A DNA stretch of 64,000 nucleotides from DASUAS01 sp963750045 (GTDB lineage: Bacteria > Actinomycetota > Acidimicrobiia > IMCC26256 > DASPTH01), in assembly GCA_963750045.1 (NCBI GenBank), contig CAVVPD010000009.1, positions 62,001-126,000 of the forward strand, in the 5' to 3' direction. Made by a program: the position numbers and the translations under genes. The notes below the pieces were generated by a model that was not told the origin of the DNA, did no database searches, and saw nothing but the letters and a program-made list of their open reading frames with translations. Shown here piece after piece: positions 54,246 through 63,672 of this stretch; the stretch's first letter is position 1, and each line of letters starts with the position of its first letter.

Positions 54246-54644
54246 ATGCTCACCGAGATCGACCACGTCGCCATCGCCGTCAACGACCTCGAGGCCGCGA
54301 TCGACTACTACCGCGCCACCTACGGGGTGGAGGTCGAGCACCGGGAGGTGGTGGAGCGCGACGGCGTGGAGGAGGCGCTGCTCCGGGTGGCCGACTCCTA
54401 CGTGCAGCTGCTCACCCCGATCCGCGACGACTCGACCGTCGCCCGGTTCCTGGAGAAGAAGGGCGAGGGCATCCACCACGTCGGGTACCGGGTGGCCGAC
54501 TGCGCGGCGGCCGTCGAGCGCGTGCGGGCCGAGGGCGGGAAGCTGATCGACGAGGTGCCCCGGGCGGGAAGTCGCGGGACCACCGTTGCCTTCGTGCATC
54601 CCAAGGGCGGCTTCGGCACCCTGGTCGAGCTGGTCGAGGAATAA
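54246..54644 (+). CDS. mce: Methylmalonyl-CoA epimerase
   Basis: A 132-residue VOC-fold protein. Metal-binding residues are in TEIDHVAIAVNDLEAAIDYY and later GIHHVGYRVADCAAAVE, and the C-terminal glutamate lies in FGTLVELVEE. It converts (R)- and (S)-methylmalonyl-CoA, and usually ethylmalonyl-CoA too, for the B12 mutase step. ATG 54246 directly follows the ccr stop. The carboxylase gene begins 11 nt after its stop. Confidence 0.93.
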   Translation: MLTEIDHVAIAVNDLEAAIDYYRATYGVEVEHREVVERDGVEEALLRVADSYVQLLTPIRDDSTVARFLEKKGEGIHHVGYRVADCAAAVERVRAEGGKLIDEVPRAGSRGTTVAFVHPKGGFGTLVELVEE

Positions 54645-54655
54645 CCTCGGCGCCT

Positions 54656-56239
54656 ATGGCTGCCGAGGAACCCGTCCTTCCCCCCGTCCACCCCATCGAG
54701 GAGCGTCTCGAGCAGCTCGCCACGTTCCGGGAGCAGGCGTTGCACGCGGGGAGCGAGGCCGCGGTCGAGCGTCAGCACAAGCGCGGGAAGCTGACCGCCC
54801 GGGAACGGATCGGTCTGCTGCTCGACCCGGACTCCTTCGTCGAGCTCGACATGCTGGCGCGCCACCGCGCCCACGGCTTCGGCATCGAGGCCAACCGTCC
54901 CCTCACCGACGGCGTCGTCACCGGATGGGGCACGGTCGACGGTCGCAAGGTGTTCGTCTTCAGCCAGGACTTCACCGTGTTCGGTGGCGCGCTCGGTGAG
55001 GTGTTCGCCGAGAAGATCCACAAGGTGATGGACCTCGCCGAGTCGGTCGGGGCACCCATGGTCGGGCTCAACGACGGGGCCGGGGCCCGCATCCAGGAAG
55101 GCGTGGTCTCGCTCGACGCGTACGGCGGGATCTTCTCGCGCAACGTGAAGGCGTCGGGCGTCATCCCGCAGATCAGCGTGATCCTCGGGCCGTGCGCGGG
55201 CGGTGCCGTCTACTCGCCGGCGCTCACCGACTTCGTCGTGATGGTGAAGGGCACCTCGCACATGTTCATCACCGGGCCCGACGTTGTGAAGACGGTCACG
55301 GGAGAGGACGTCACCCAGGAGGAGCTCGGAGGTGCGCTGACGCACGCGGCGAAGTCCGGGGTGGCGCAGCTGGTCTACGACGACGAGGCCACCGCGCTCA
55401 CACAGGTGCGGTACCTGCTCTCGTTCCTGCCCGCGAACAACCTCGAGGACCCCCCGTACTTCGAGTCCACCGACCCGGCCGACCGCTCGTGCGACGGCAT
55501 CGTCGAGCTCATCCCGGACGCGCCCAACAAGCCGTACGACATGAAGAGGGTCATCGCCGAGGTCGTGGACGACGGAGAATTCTTCGAGGTGAACGCGCTC
55601 TGGGCGATGAACATCGTCTGTGGCTTCGCGCGGGTCGACGGTCACGTCGTCGGGATCGTTGGCAACCAGCCGGCGAACCTCGCGGGCACGCTGGACATCG
55701 ACGCGTCCGAGAAGGCGGCGAGGTTCGTGCGCACGTGCGACGCGTTCAACGTCCCGCTCGTCACCTTCGTCGACGTGCCGGGATTCCTCCCGGGGACCGA
55801 CCAGGAGTACGGCGGTATCATCCGTCATGGCGCCAAGCTGCTCTACGCGTACTGCGAAGCGACCGTTCCCCGGGTGCAGATCATCACCCGGAAGGCGTAC
55901 GGCGGCGCCTACGTGGTCATGAATTCGAAGTCGATCGGCGCCGACCTCGCCTTCGCGTGGCCATCGGCCGAGGTCGCGGTCATGGGTGCTCCGGGCGCGG
56001 TCAACCTCATCTCCCGGAAGGAGATCGAAGCCGCGGACGATCCCGAGGCCAGGCGGGCCGAGCTCATCGAGGAGTACACCGAACGCTTCGCCAACCCGTA
56101 CATCGCGGCCGAGCGGGGTTACGTCGACGACGTCATCGATCCACGCGAGACCCGCAAGGTGCTCGCCCGCTCGTTGGCGATGCTGCGCACCAAGCGTGAG
56201 CAGCTGCCGTCGCGCAAGCACGGGAACGTCCCGCTCTAG
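54656..56239 (+). CDS. Acyl-CoA (propionyl/methylmalonyl-CoA) carboxylase beta subunit
   Basis: A 527-residue carboxyltransferase. The N-terminal half has LTARERIGLLLDPDSFVELD and FSQDFTVFGGALGEVFAEKI, the acyl-CoA oxyanion region GPCAGGAVYSPALTDFVVMV, and the second half has PGFLPGTDQEYGGIIRHGAK and AYGGAYVVMNSKSIGADLAF. It joins a biotin carboxylase to make methylmalonyl-CoA from propionyl-CoA; other acyl-CoAs cannot be excluded. It is followed by an epsilon subunit that overlaps its stop. Confidence 0.92.
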   Translation: MAAEEPVLPPVHPIEERLEQLATFREQALHAGSEAAVERQHKRGKLTARERIGLLLDPDSFVELDMLARHRAHGFGIEANRPLTDGVVTGWGTVDGRKVFVFSQDFTVFGGALGEVFAEKIHKVMDLAESVGAPMVGLNDGAGARIQEGVVSLDAYGGIFSRNVKASGVIPQISVILGPCAGGAVYSPALTDFVVMVKGTSHMFITGPDVVKTVTGEDVTQEELGGALTHAAKSGVAQLVYDDEATALTQVRYLLSFLPANNLEDPPYFESTDPADRSCDGIVELIPDAPNKPYDMKRVIAEVVDDGEFFEVNALWAMNIVCGFARVDGHVVGIVGNQPANLAGTLDIDASEKAARFVRTCDAFNVPLVTFVDVPGFLPGTDQEYGGIIRHGAKLLYAYCEATVPRVQIITRKAYGGAYVVMNSKSIGADLAFAWPSAEVAVMGAPGAVNLISRKEIEAADDPEARRAELIEEYTERFANPYIAAERGYVDDVIDPRETRKVLARSLAMLRTKREQLPSRKHGNVPL

Positions 56240-56463
56240 TGACTCCGCACCTCCGTTCGATCTCGCCCGGCGCGACCCCCGAGGAGATCGCCGCGATCCT
56301 TGCCGCGCTGGCGTCGCTCGAACCTGCGGTTCCGACCGGCGACGGCGTCGACGACACGCTGCACGAGTGGGTGCGCACGTCGCGTCTGCGGTCGCACCGG
56401 TCGGGCCTGCAACGAGGCCCGTGGCGGCTCTCGGGTCGCGTCGGGCGCCGCAACCGCGCCTGA
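56239..56463 (+). CDS. Acyl-CoA carboxylase epsilon subunit
   Basis: A 74-residue small protein. It reads TPHLRSISPGATPEEIAAILAAL and ends WRLSGRVGRRNRA, the pattern of actinobacterial AccE-type subunits that stabilise the beta subunit. GTG at 56239 overlaps the last base of the beta-subunit stop. This makes a two-subunit actinobacterial carboxylase module. Confidence 0.83.
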   Translation: MTPHLRSISPGATPEEIAAILAALASLEPAVPTGDGVDDTLHEWVRTSRLRSHRSGLQRGPWRLSGRVGRRNRA

Positions 56464-56465
56464 CC

Positions 56466-57563
56466 ATGACCGTCACCCACGCGGAGTTGATGAGTGTGGG
56501 TCCGGACGAAGTGGTCGTCACGTTCACGACTCCTGCGGACGAGGTGGTGGCCACCCGTGTCGGTGCGCGGGAGATCACCACCCGGGGCCCGTTCCACCAT
56601 GCGCAGGTCACCGGACTCGAGCCCGACACCGAGCACGAGCTCGTGGTCGAGGGCGCGCCACCCGGCGCGTGGCTTCCCGCGACGGTGCGCACGTTGGCCC
56701 GCCCTCCCGGCCGGTTGCTCGCCGTCGTCGCCACGGCCAACGACGTGCACTTTGGAGAGACCGAATGTGGCAAGACCGGTGACGCAGCCGCCGACTCGAT
56801 CGGGCCGGTCCTGAGGGCGTCCGCAGGGGCGACGCCCTATCCGCTCCTCATGAACCGCGCGATCGTCGACGAGATGCTCGCCCTGGATCCCGACGCCGTC
56901 GTGGTCAAGGGTGACCTCACCGACTCCGGACGGGCGGAGGAGTACGAGGCGTTCCTCGCCTGCTACGGAAGGCTGGGCGAGCGAATGCACCACGTGCGCG
57001 GCAACCACGACGCGAAGCGCGATCCGCAGCTCGCCCGTCAGGACTCGCCGTACGCGGTGATCCTCGACGGCGTCACGCTCGCGGTGCTCGACACGACGGT
57101 CCCGGGCCGGATCGGGGGCGCGCTCTCGGGGGCCCAGCTCGGATGGCTCGACGAGCTCGCGGCGGCGACCAGCGGACCCGTGCTGGTGTTCGCCCATCAC
57201 CCGGCGTGGAACCCGGATCTCGACTACGCGCTCGTGCCGGGCGACCACGACGCGCTCCGCGCCGTCGTCGCACGGCGCGACAACGTGGTCGGCTATCTCG
57301 CCGGCCACACCCACACCAACCGGGTGCTCCGGGACGACGCCACGCGTGGTGTGCCGTTCGTCGAGGTCGCGTGCGCCAAGGACTATCCCGGCGCCTGGGC
57401 CGAGTACCGGGTGTACGAGGGTGGTTACACCCAGGTGATGCGCCGGGTGGCGGCGCCCGCGGCCCGGGCCTGGTCCGAGCGTGGTCGCACGATGATCCAG
57501 GGCTGGTACCGCGACCTCGTGCTCGGCACGGTCGCCGACCGCTGCTTCTCCCAGCATTTCTGA
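56466..57563 (+). CDS. Metallophosphoesterase (3',5'-cyclic nucleotide phosphodiesterase-like)
   Basis: A 365-residue protein. An N-terminal fibronectin-III-like beta segment (MTVTHAELMSVGPDEVVVTF through about residue 85) leads to the phosphoesterase: ATANDVHFGE (D-x-H), VVKGDLTDSGR, VRGNHDAKRD, FAHHPAWNPD and AGHTHTNRV, the complete five-motif set for two metals. The fold and motifs suit cyclic-AMP or other phosphodiester hydrolysis; the substrate is unknown. ATG 56466 lies 2 nt after the epsilon-subunit gene. Confidence 0.88.
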   Translation: MTVTHAELMSVGPDEVVVTFTTPADEVVATRVGAREITTRGPFHHAQVTGLEPDTEHELVVEGAPPGAWLPATVRTLARPPGRLLAVVATANDVHFGETECGKTGDAAADSIGPVLRASAGATPYPLLMNRAIVDEMLALDPDAVVVKGDLTDSGRAEEYEAFLACYGRLGERMHHVRGNHDAKRDPQLARQDSPYAVILDGVTLAVLDTTVPGRIGGALSGAQLGWLDELAAATSGPVLVFAHHPAWNPDLDYALVPGDHDALRAVVARRDNVVGYLAGHTHTNRVLRDDATRGVPFVEVACAKDYPGAWAEYRVYEGGYTQVMRRVAAPAARAWSERGRTMIQGWYRDLVLGTVADRCFSQHF

Positions 57564-57614
57564 TCCGCCGAGACACGAACCACATCCCGTCGTCTCATTT
57601 GTTCCTAGGGGACG

Positions 57615-58052
57615 ATGACGCGACGCAGGGGAGTTGACGTGGCGAGACCTCGGCGAGGCTTCATCTTCGCGGTCGACGCGCGGGTGCTTGCCGAAGGCGC
57701 CAGGGTGGAGGGGGGCGGTGAGCCGGCGTTCTACGGACTCCAGATCGCGGCACGCCTCCGGGTCGAGAAGATCGTGGTCTACCGGTCGTTGCGACGCCTG
57801 ACCGAGCTCGGTCTCGTCGACCGATGGTGGGAGCCGCAGGAGATCGCCACCGCATCGGGGCGGCCCAGGCGTCGGCTCTACTCCCTCAACCAGCACGGAC
57901 GCGACGCGCTGCCCTACGCGCTGAAAGGCGCTCGCGCCCTCGAGCGGCAATGGCCGCCCGACTCGAACAGCATCAGCCCAGGGGGTCGTCGAGGTGGGCC
58001 GCAGCATCGGCGTCGGTCTGGAAGTAGCCGTCCTCGCCGACGAGCTCGGTGA
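57615..58052 (+). CDS. PadR-like winged-helix transcriptional regulator
   Basis: A protein of about 120-145 residues. The winged-helix region reads FYGLQIAARLRVEKIVVYRSLRRLTELGLVDRWWEP, cited here as AFYGLQIAARLRVEKIVVYR and LRRLTELGLVDRWWEP, and RRRLYSLNQHGRDALPYAL is the wing and dimer helix start. It matches PadR/MarR-like regulators. The last 25 residues are arginine-rich antisense of the SulP gene, so an indel near 57940 may hide an earlier stop. The target is unknown. It is convergent with the sulP-type gene, with 80 nt of overlap. Confidence 0.68.
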   Translation: MTRRRGVDVARPRRGFIFAVDARVLAEGARVEGGGEPAFYGLQIAARLRVEKIVVYRSLRRLTELGLVDRWWEPQEIATASGRPRRRLYSLNQHGRDALPYALKGARALERQWPPDSNSISPGGRRGGPQHRRRSGSSRPRRRAR

Positions 58053-59622
58053 GCCCGGACGCATCCATGACGTCGCGCACGTCTTCGTGGACGTTCACGA
58101 ACAGCAGCCGGATCCCCCGTCGCCGGTACTCGGTGGCGATCATTCGGAGCATGTGGTCGCCGGTGGCGTCGAGGTGGTTGATCCCGGCGGCGTCGATCAC
58201 CACGGTGTGCAGGCCCGACCGCGTGTCGGCGAGCTGCTCGAGCTCGTGCTGCACTGCCTCGGCGTTGGTGAAGTAGACGGGAGACTCCACCCGGAGGATG
58301 GCCGAGCCCTCGAACGTCTCGGCCCCGGGGTGACGTTCGAGCTCGACGAAGGCGTCGGTGCCGGGAATGCGACCGAGCTCGGGAGTCCGTGGTCGGGTCA
58401 CGCGGTAGATGATGAGCACGATCGAGGCGCCGGCCGCGAACAGCACGCCGAACTCGAGGCCGAAGAGGACGGTCGAGGCGAACGACACGACCATGATCCA
58501 GAAGTCGCTCCGCTTCACCCGCCAGAGACGCTTCGCTTCTCCAACCTTGATGAAGCCGATGACCGCAGCGATCACGATCGCGGCCAGCACCGCGATCGGG
58601 ATCTTCGAGAACGACTCCGGCACGAAGATGAGCAGCGGCGCGACGACGCACGCGGTGACCACGCCCGAGAACTGGGTGCGCGCGCCGGCTGCCTCGACGA
58701 TCGAGGAACGCGTCACCGCGCCGGTCACCACCATGCCCTGGAAGAGGCCCGCCGACGCGTTGCTGAGCCCGAGCGCGACCAGCTCGCCATCGGTGGTGAT
58801 CTCGTAATCGTGTTCGCGCGCGGACTCGCGCGCGAGCGCGATCGACTCGAGGAATCCCACGAACGTGATGGCGAGCGCAGCGGGGATGAGCACCCGCACG
58901 ACGTGCCAGTCGAGCGGCGGCACCTCCGGGGCCGCGAGGCCGCCGGGCACCGGTCCGACGACCGCGATGCCCTCGGAGTCGAGGCCGAACAGCAGCACGG
59001 CGAGCGAGCCGGCGACGACCAGGGCGAGCGCGGTGGGGATCCGAGGGCGGCGGCGGGCGATGAGCAGGATGGTGATGGTCGCGATGCCGATCGCGAGCGT
59101 TCCCCAGTCCACCTGGTCGAGGCGGATCACCCACTCGTAGGCGGTCCGGAAGGCGAGGTCTTCCTGGGGCACGGGGATCCCGAAGAGCGGACCCAACTGG
59201 GTGGTGATCAGGATGACGCCCACCGCGGAGAGGAAGCCGGCCATCAGCGGCTCGGAGAGGAACCGCATCACGAAGCCGAGGCGCCCCAGCCCGAGCGCGA
59301 GGTGGACGGCGCCCACGAGCAGCGCGAGCGTCGCCGAGTACGTGATGTATCGGGGCGATCCTGCCGGCGCGAGCTTGGCCAGCGCGACCGCGCCGATGAT
59401 CGAGATCGTGGCCAGGGGCCCGACGCTGAGTTGGCGGGCGCGACCGAAGGCCGCGTACGCGAGGACGGGGACGACCGATGCGTACAGCCCGACCACGGGC
59501 GGCAGGCCTCCGATGGCCGCGTAGGCCATCGACTGCGGGACGAGGATGGTCGCGCCCGTGAGTCCGGCGACGACGTCGGGGCCGAAATCGGCGCGTCGGT
59601 ACGTTCGGACCCACTCGAGCAT
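57973..59622 (-). CDS. SulP family anion transporter with STAS domain
   Basis: A 549-residue transporter. It has about 10-12 membrane helices with the family signatures ATILVPQSMAYAAIGGLPPV and ELVALGLSNASAGLFQG, followed by a STAS domain from about residue 430: RVESPVYFTNAEAVQHELEQL and VVIDAAGINHLDATGDHML. SulP proteins move sulfate, bicarbonate or other anions. The substrate is unknown. It is divergent from the peptidoglycan hydrolase end only across a short gap; ATG 59622 is followed by an ordinary N-terminus. Confidence 0.93.
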   Translation of the reverse strand: MLEWVRTYRRADFGPDVVAGLTGATILVPQSMAYAAIGGLPPVVGLYASVVPVLAYAAFGRARQLSVGPLATISIIGAVALAKLAPAGSPRYITYSATLALLVGAVHLALGLGRLGFVMRFLSEPLMAGFLSAVGVILITTQLGPLFGIPVPQEDLAFRTAYEWVIRLDQVDWGTLAIGIATITILLIARRRPRIPTALALVVAGSLAVLLFGLDSEGIAVVGPVPGGLAAPEVPPLDWHVVRVLIPAALAITFVGFLESIALARESAREHDYEITTDGELVALGLSNASAGLFQGMVVTGAVTRSSIVEAAGARTQFSGVVTACVVAPLLIFVPESFSKIPIAVLAAIVIAAVIGFIKVGEAKRLWRVKRSDFWIMVVSFASTVLFGLEFGVLFAAGASIVLIIYRVTRPRTPELGRIPGTDAFVELERHPGAETFEGSAILRVESPVYFTNAEAVQHELEQLADTRSGLHTVVIDAAGINHLDATGDHMLRMIATEYRRRGIRLLFVNVHEDVRDVMDASGLTELVGEDGYFQTDADAAAHLDDPLG

Positions 59623-59642
59623 CGCGGGCCGATGCTACGAGG

Positions 59643-60884
59643 TCAGGCGTGCTTCGCGGCGAAGCTCACCATCTGGAAGTAGACGGTCAGCACCTTCAGG
59701 GCGTAGCCGGGATCGGTTGCCCAGTTGCCGTTGCCCATGGCGTTCCACGTGGGGGTACGACCCTTGGCGAAGAACGTGTCGTAGAGCCTGGCGGCGGCGA
59801 CCGGGTCGTTGCCGTAGATGGTCGGTGACGGGGGGTTGGCGAGGTTGGCAGCCCGGGAGGTGGGATCGGCGTAGTTGCGCAGCAACTGGATCTGGCCGCG
59901 CACGCCGTCACGTGGCGTCGGGAAGGCCGGTTCGCCCTGGCAGCTGTCGCAGGCACCGATGCCCGCGTAGTTGTTGTCGAGCGCGTTGCCGAACGATCCG
60001 GTCTCGATGATCGACTGGGCGAACGCGAGCTCGGGGCGCACGTGCTCGGCTTTCCCTTCCTCCATGTAGAGCTGGATGAGATCACCGATCGACATGCCGC
60101 CGGCGAGTCGGTACCTGGCGTTGCGCGCCTCGAACCACGCGGTCATGTCCGCCGCGGTCAGCTCGGCGTCGCCCAGCACGGGGATGGCTCCAGCCTCGGC
60201 GAGCAGCTTCTTCTGGTGCGCGGTGACCGTCTCGAGCCCGACCTTGGCCTTCTCGAGTCGGTCCTTCTGCTGTTGCTGCTCCGCGCGCGCTGCGTCGAGC
60301 TCGGCGCGGTGGGCGTCGAGCTCCGCTGAGACCCGCGCGAGCCCGTCGATCTTGCCGCCGTCGGTCTGGGTCGCCGACTCGGCGTACTTCTTGCCCGCGG
60401 CGATGTCCTGCACGTGCTGGATGTCGACGACCGCGTCGTCGGGCGCATGTGCGTGCTGGTAGATGTAGGCGGCCCGCTCGCGCACGATCGTCTTGAGGCG
60501 TTCCATCTCGGCCCGTGCCGCGTCCAGCTTCTTCTGGGTGTCGGCGATGTCGGCGGCGAGCTGGGTCAGTCGCTGCTCGGCCTGTGCCACCTGGCTGCTG
60601 AGCTCGGCGAGCAGGGCCTCGTTCTGGCTCACCTGGTTCGCGAGGGCGGCGAAGGCATCGGGATCCGGCTTGGGGACGCCCGCGGTCGTGCTCGGGCCGG
60701 TGCTCGGACCGGTGCTCGGGCCGGTCGACGGGCTGTTCGACGGGCTGTTCGACGGAGGTGCTGTCGTCGTGGTCGTCGACGTGGTGGTGGTGGTCGTCGA
60801 CGTCTCCTGCGCGTACCCGGCGGCAGCCGGGACGAGCGACGCGGTGACCAACGCACCCACGATCACCGCGCGGGCCAGGGGCAT
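59643..60884 (-). CDS. Secreted peptidoglycan hydrolase with coiled coil and glucosaminidase domain
   Basis: A 413-residue protein. A signal peptide (ARAVIVGALVTASLVPAAAG) is followed by a Thr-rich and SPSTGP-repeat linker (about residues 28-68). A long coiled coil (QVSQNEALLAELSSQVAQAE to about residue 230) precedes a C-terminal glucosaminidase-like domain with the catalytic glutamate in ELAFAQSIIETGSFGNALDN and YAGIGACDSCQGEP. It should cleave glycan strands near the membrane during growth or division. A strong GAGGGAG lies directly at the ATG. The 204-nt divergent gap upstream contains a long inverted repeat and DnaA-like boxes. Confidence 0.86.
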   Translation of the reverse strand: MPLARAVIVGALVTASLVPAAAGYAQETSTTTTTTSTTTTTAPPSNSPSNSPSTGPSTGPSTGPSTTAGVPKPDPDAFAALANQVSQNEALLAELSSQVAQAEQRLTQLAADIADTQKKLDAARAEMERLKTIVRERAAYIYQHAHAPDDAVVDIQHVQDIAAGKKYAESATQTDGGKIDGLARVSAELDAHRAELDAARAEQQQQKDRLEKAKVGLETVTAHQKKLLAEAGAIPVLGDAELTAADMTAWFEARNARYRLAGGMSIGDLIQLYMEEGKAEHVRPELAFAQSIIETGSFGNALDNNYAGIGACDSCQGEPAFPTPRDGVRGQIQLLRNYADPTSRAANLANPPSPTIYGNDPVAAARLYDTFFAKGRTPTWNAMGNGNWATDPGYALKVLTVYFQMVSFAAKHA

Positions 60885-60928
60885 CTCCCTCTATCGGCGG
60901 GAGGCGCCGCGTTGTTGAGCGCGGGCGC

Positions 60929-61005
60929 GAGTTCGTCCCGAGGAGAGTCGGCGTAGAGAAGCCCGCACGACGGCGGTGCCCCAACGATCTCCTGGGGACG
61001 AACTC
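60929..61005. repeat. Near-perfect 18-bp inverted repeat, likely leader or operator hairpin
   Basis: Arms 60929-60946 and 60988-61005 pair at 17 of 18 positions: GAGTTCGTCCC with GGGACGAACTC and AGGAGA with TCTCCT, interrupted by one mismatch, around a 41-nt loop that may fold further. It lies in the divergent gap between the secreted hydrolase and the acyl-CoA ligase and ends 45 nt from the hydrolase start, so it would form a stable leader stem in that mRNA. No known riboswitch core was recognised in the loop. Confidence 0.8.
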
Positions 61006-61034
61006 GGCGTCCAGTATCCCCCATCGCGAGAGAG

Positions 61035-61079
61035 TTTTCCACTCCCGATCGGCAGTTCTCCACCTCGACTTGTGGATAA
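61035..61079. promoter_or_regulatory. Cluster of DnaA-box-like sequences
   Basis: A perfect DnaA box TTATCCACA lies on the minus strand at 61071-61079. Two plus-strand near matches, TTTTCCACT (61035-61043) and TTCTCCACC (61056-61064), lie 21 bp apart. The group is just upstream of the ligase GTG. The TTGTGGATAAC tract also gives a -10-like TAACGT (61077-61082) 6 nt before the start, so it may simply be a promoter. Confidence 0.45.
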
Positions 61080-61088
61080 CGTGAACCC

Positions 61089-62848
61089 GTGGACACGATC
61101 CCCGCCCGCTTCTTGCGAACGGTCCAGGAACGGACCGACGATGTCGCCATCCGGCGCAAGGTGGGCGACGACGACGAGGCCGTCACGTTCGGGGAGTATG
61201 CGGCCCGGGCGGCCCGGCTCGCGGCCGGCTTGCGCTCGCTCGGTGTCGGGCGCGGCGACCGGATCGTCATGCTCATCTCCAACCGACCGGAGTTCCATGT
61301 CGCCGACATGGCGGTCCTGCTGCTCGGCGCGACGCCGATCTCGATCTACAACTCCTCGTCGCCCGACCAGATCCGCTACCTCGCCGGCCACGCGCAGGCG
61401 TCGGTCGCGATCGTGGAGGACGGGAACTACCTCGAGCGGGTCCTCGAGATCCGCCACGAGCTGCCCGAGCTGCGCCACGTCGTCGCGGTCGAGCCGGTGA
61501 CGGCGAGCGGCGTCGAGTCCTGGGTCGAGCTCCTCGGCAGCGCGCCGCTCGACCTCGAGACCGCGGCGGGCACGGCGCAGCCCCACGACCTCGCGACCGT
61601 CATCTACACGTCAGGCACGACCGGTCCGCCGAAGGGCGTGATGCTGGAACACCACAACATCTGTTGGACGGTCGACAGCCTGCGCGAAGCGCTCGGCTTC
61701 GCCCCCGACCGGTCACGCATCGTCTCGTACCTGCCGATGGCCCACATCGCCGAACGGGTCACCACCCACTATTCGGGGATCGCGTTCGCGTACGAGGTCA
61801 CGACCTGTGCCGACATCAGGCTCCTGGGAGCGACGCTTGCGGAGACGCGCCCCAGATCCTGTTCGGCGTCCCGCGCACCTATGAGAAGATCCACAGCGCG
61901 GTGCAGGCGGTGCTCGCGGCCGATCCGGGAAGGGCTGAGGTGTTCGCGCACGCGCTGTCGATCGGGGCCCGGGTCGCCGAGCACCGGGCGCGGGGCGTCG
62001 AGCTGTCGATCGCGCTGGCGGCCGAGTACGAGCGGGTCGACACGGAGTCGTTGCGCCCGGCCCGCCAACTCCTCGGTCTCGACGACGTGCGCATCGCGGT
62101 CACCGCGGCGGCGCCCATCCCCGTCGAGGTGCTCCAGTTCTTCCGGTCGGCCGGCGTGCCGCTGTCGGAGCTGTACGGGCTCTCGGAGTCGTGCGGGCCC
62201 ATGACATGGGAGGCGGTCCGCGTGAAGCCGGGGACGGTCGGGCGCGCGATCCCGGGGATGGAGCTGCGGCTGGGCGACGACGGCGAGGTCATGGGCCGGG
62301 GTGGCAACATCTTCCGCGGGTACCTCGACGACGCGGCGCGCACGGCCGAGGCGCTCGACGCCGACGGGTGGCTGCACACCGGCGATATCGGGGAGCTCGA
62401 CGACGAGGGCTACCTGCGCATCGTGGACCGCAAGAAGGAGCTCATCATCACCGCCGGCGGCAAGAACGTCTCGCCGGCCAACCTCGAGGCTGCGCTCAAG
62501 GCCCAACCACTGATCGGCCAGGCCTGCGTGCTCGGCGACGGCGAGCCGTACATCGCCGCGCTCCTCGTCCTCGATCCCGACATCGCCGCGGCCTGGGCGG
62601 CCAACCACGGGATCGATGCGTCGTCGCCGGTCGAGCTCGCCGCCGATCCCGCGATCCTGGACGAGGTCGCGCGCGAGGTCGACGCCGCCAACGAGCGCTT
62701 CTCGCACGCCGAGTCGGTGCAGGCGTTCCGCGTCCTCGGTGAGGAGTGGTTGCCCGACTCCGAGGAGCTGACGCCCACGATGAAGCTCAAGCGCCGGGGC
62801 ATCACCGCCAAGTACGGACGAGAGATCGCCGAGCTCTACCCGGGCTGA
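61089..62848 (+). CDS. Long-chain fatty-acid-CoA ligase, one frameshift
   Basis: Read through, a 586-residue FadD15-like AMP-forming ligase. The phosphate loop is VIYTSGTTGPPKGVML, then LPMAHIAERVTTHYSG, ELYGLSESCGPMTWEA, LHTGDIGELDDEGYL, and RKKELIITAGGKNVSPANLE, with a C-terminal TPTMKLKRRGITAKY. The frame breaks at about 61850, where the codons for TRPQILF need five C residues and only four are present. It should make acyl-CoA from long-chain fatty acid, ATP and CoA. The start is GTG 61089. Confidence 0.91.
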
Positions 62849-63672
62849 TCGCCGCTGGCGACGGCCACGTGATCGCGGTCGTGGCCGAGGGCTCGAGCCG
62901 CTTCGAGCGCGCGGCCCGCCTGTGACACGAGCTCGGCGGCATCGAGGGCGTGCGTGGGGTAGCACGCGATCCCGGCCGAGACGGTGAGCGAATCGCCGAC
63001 CGGGCTGTGCCGCAGCGCCCCGCGCACCCGGTCGGCCACGATGATCGCGCCGGGCTCGGCCGTGTCGACCAGCAACGCGACGGCGACCACGTCGCCCACC
63101 CGGAACACCGCGTCGCTCTCTCGCAGGGTGCGCCAGGCCACCGCCCCGAGCGCGGTGAGCGCCTGGTTGCAGCTCTCGTGCGCTGCGCCGCTCAGACCGT
63201 CGAGCTCCCAGAACACCACCGACACCGGCAGCACCTTGCGGCGGGCGGCGGCGACCACCTGTTGGAGCAGCACGGCCAGATGCCGCTCGCGCAGCAGGCC
63301 CGACGCCGGGTCGATCTCCCATGCGTCGGTGTCGGTCCCCGCCGGCAACCCGTCGTACGCCGGGTCCCCACCGTCTCCGGTCGCGACCAGCTGTTCCTCG
63401 GCGATCGCGGCCTCGAGCGAGTCGAGCTGGCGCCGCAGGCGTCGGGCCTGGGCACGCGCCTCCCAGAGCGAATCCTCCGCGCGGGTGCGACGCTGGTCGA
63501 TCACCGCGCCGACCCCGGCGGCGGCAACGCCCACGACCGCCGTGGCCAGCCCGAGCGCCGCCTCGTCGGCGACCACCGCGGTCACGCCGATCACGACCGC
63601 GACGACGGCGAGCACCGCACACGCGGCGAGGCCGCGGCGGTCCCGGTCTGCGGTCTCGGGCGCTCGCATCAC
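62836..63672 (-). CDS. Membrane protein with degenerate GGDEF domain
   Basis: A 278-residue protein. Two membrane spans (about residues 14-58: AACAVLAVVAVVIGVTAVV, AALGLATAVVGVAAAGVGAV) and a coiled coil precede a diguanylate-cyclase-like domain. The core fold is visible (VSVVFWELDGLSG, DAVFRVGDVVAVALLVDT), but the GG[D/E]EF active site reads VGDVV, so catalysis is not expected. It could bind a partner or c-di-GMP. Its start overlaps the stop of the B12-binding gene, which suggests translational coupling. It ends 13 nt inside the acyl-CoA ligase on the other strand. Confidence 0.78.
   Translation of the reverse strand: MMRAPETADRDRRGLAACAVLAVVAVVIGVTAVVADEAALGLATAVVGVAAAGVGAVIDQRRTRAEDSLWEARAQARRLRRQLDSLEAAIAEEQLVATGDGGDPAYDGLPAGTDTDAWEIDPASGLLRERHLAVLLQQVVAAARRKVLPVSVVFWELDGLSGAAHESCNQALTALGAVAWRTLRESDAVFRVGDVVAVALLVDTAEPGAIIVADRVRGALRHSPVGDSLTVSAGIACYPTHALDAAELVSQAGRALEAARALGHDRDHVAVASGDQPG

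Noticed and set aside
60885..61020. c-di-AMP riboswitch in the peptidoglycan hydrolase leader
   Set aside because: The large inverted repeat is real, but the loop lacks the conserved sequences of that class, so I list it only as an unassigned structure.
61035..61079. Chromosomal replication origin
   Set aside because: Only three boxes, no AT-rich unwinding region, and no dnaA or dnaN nearby.
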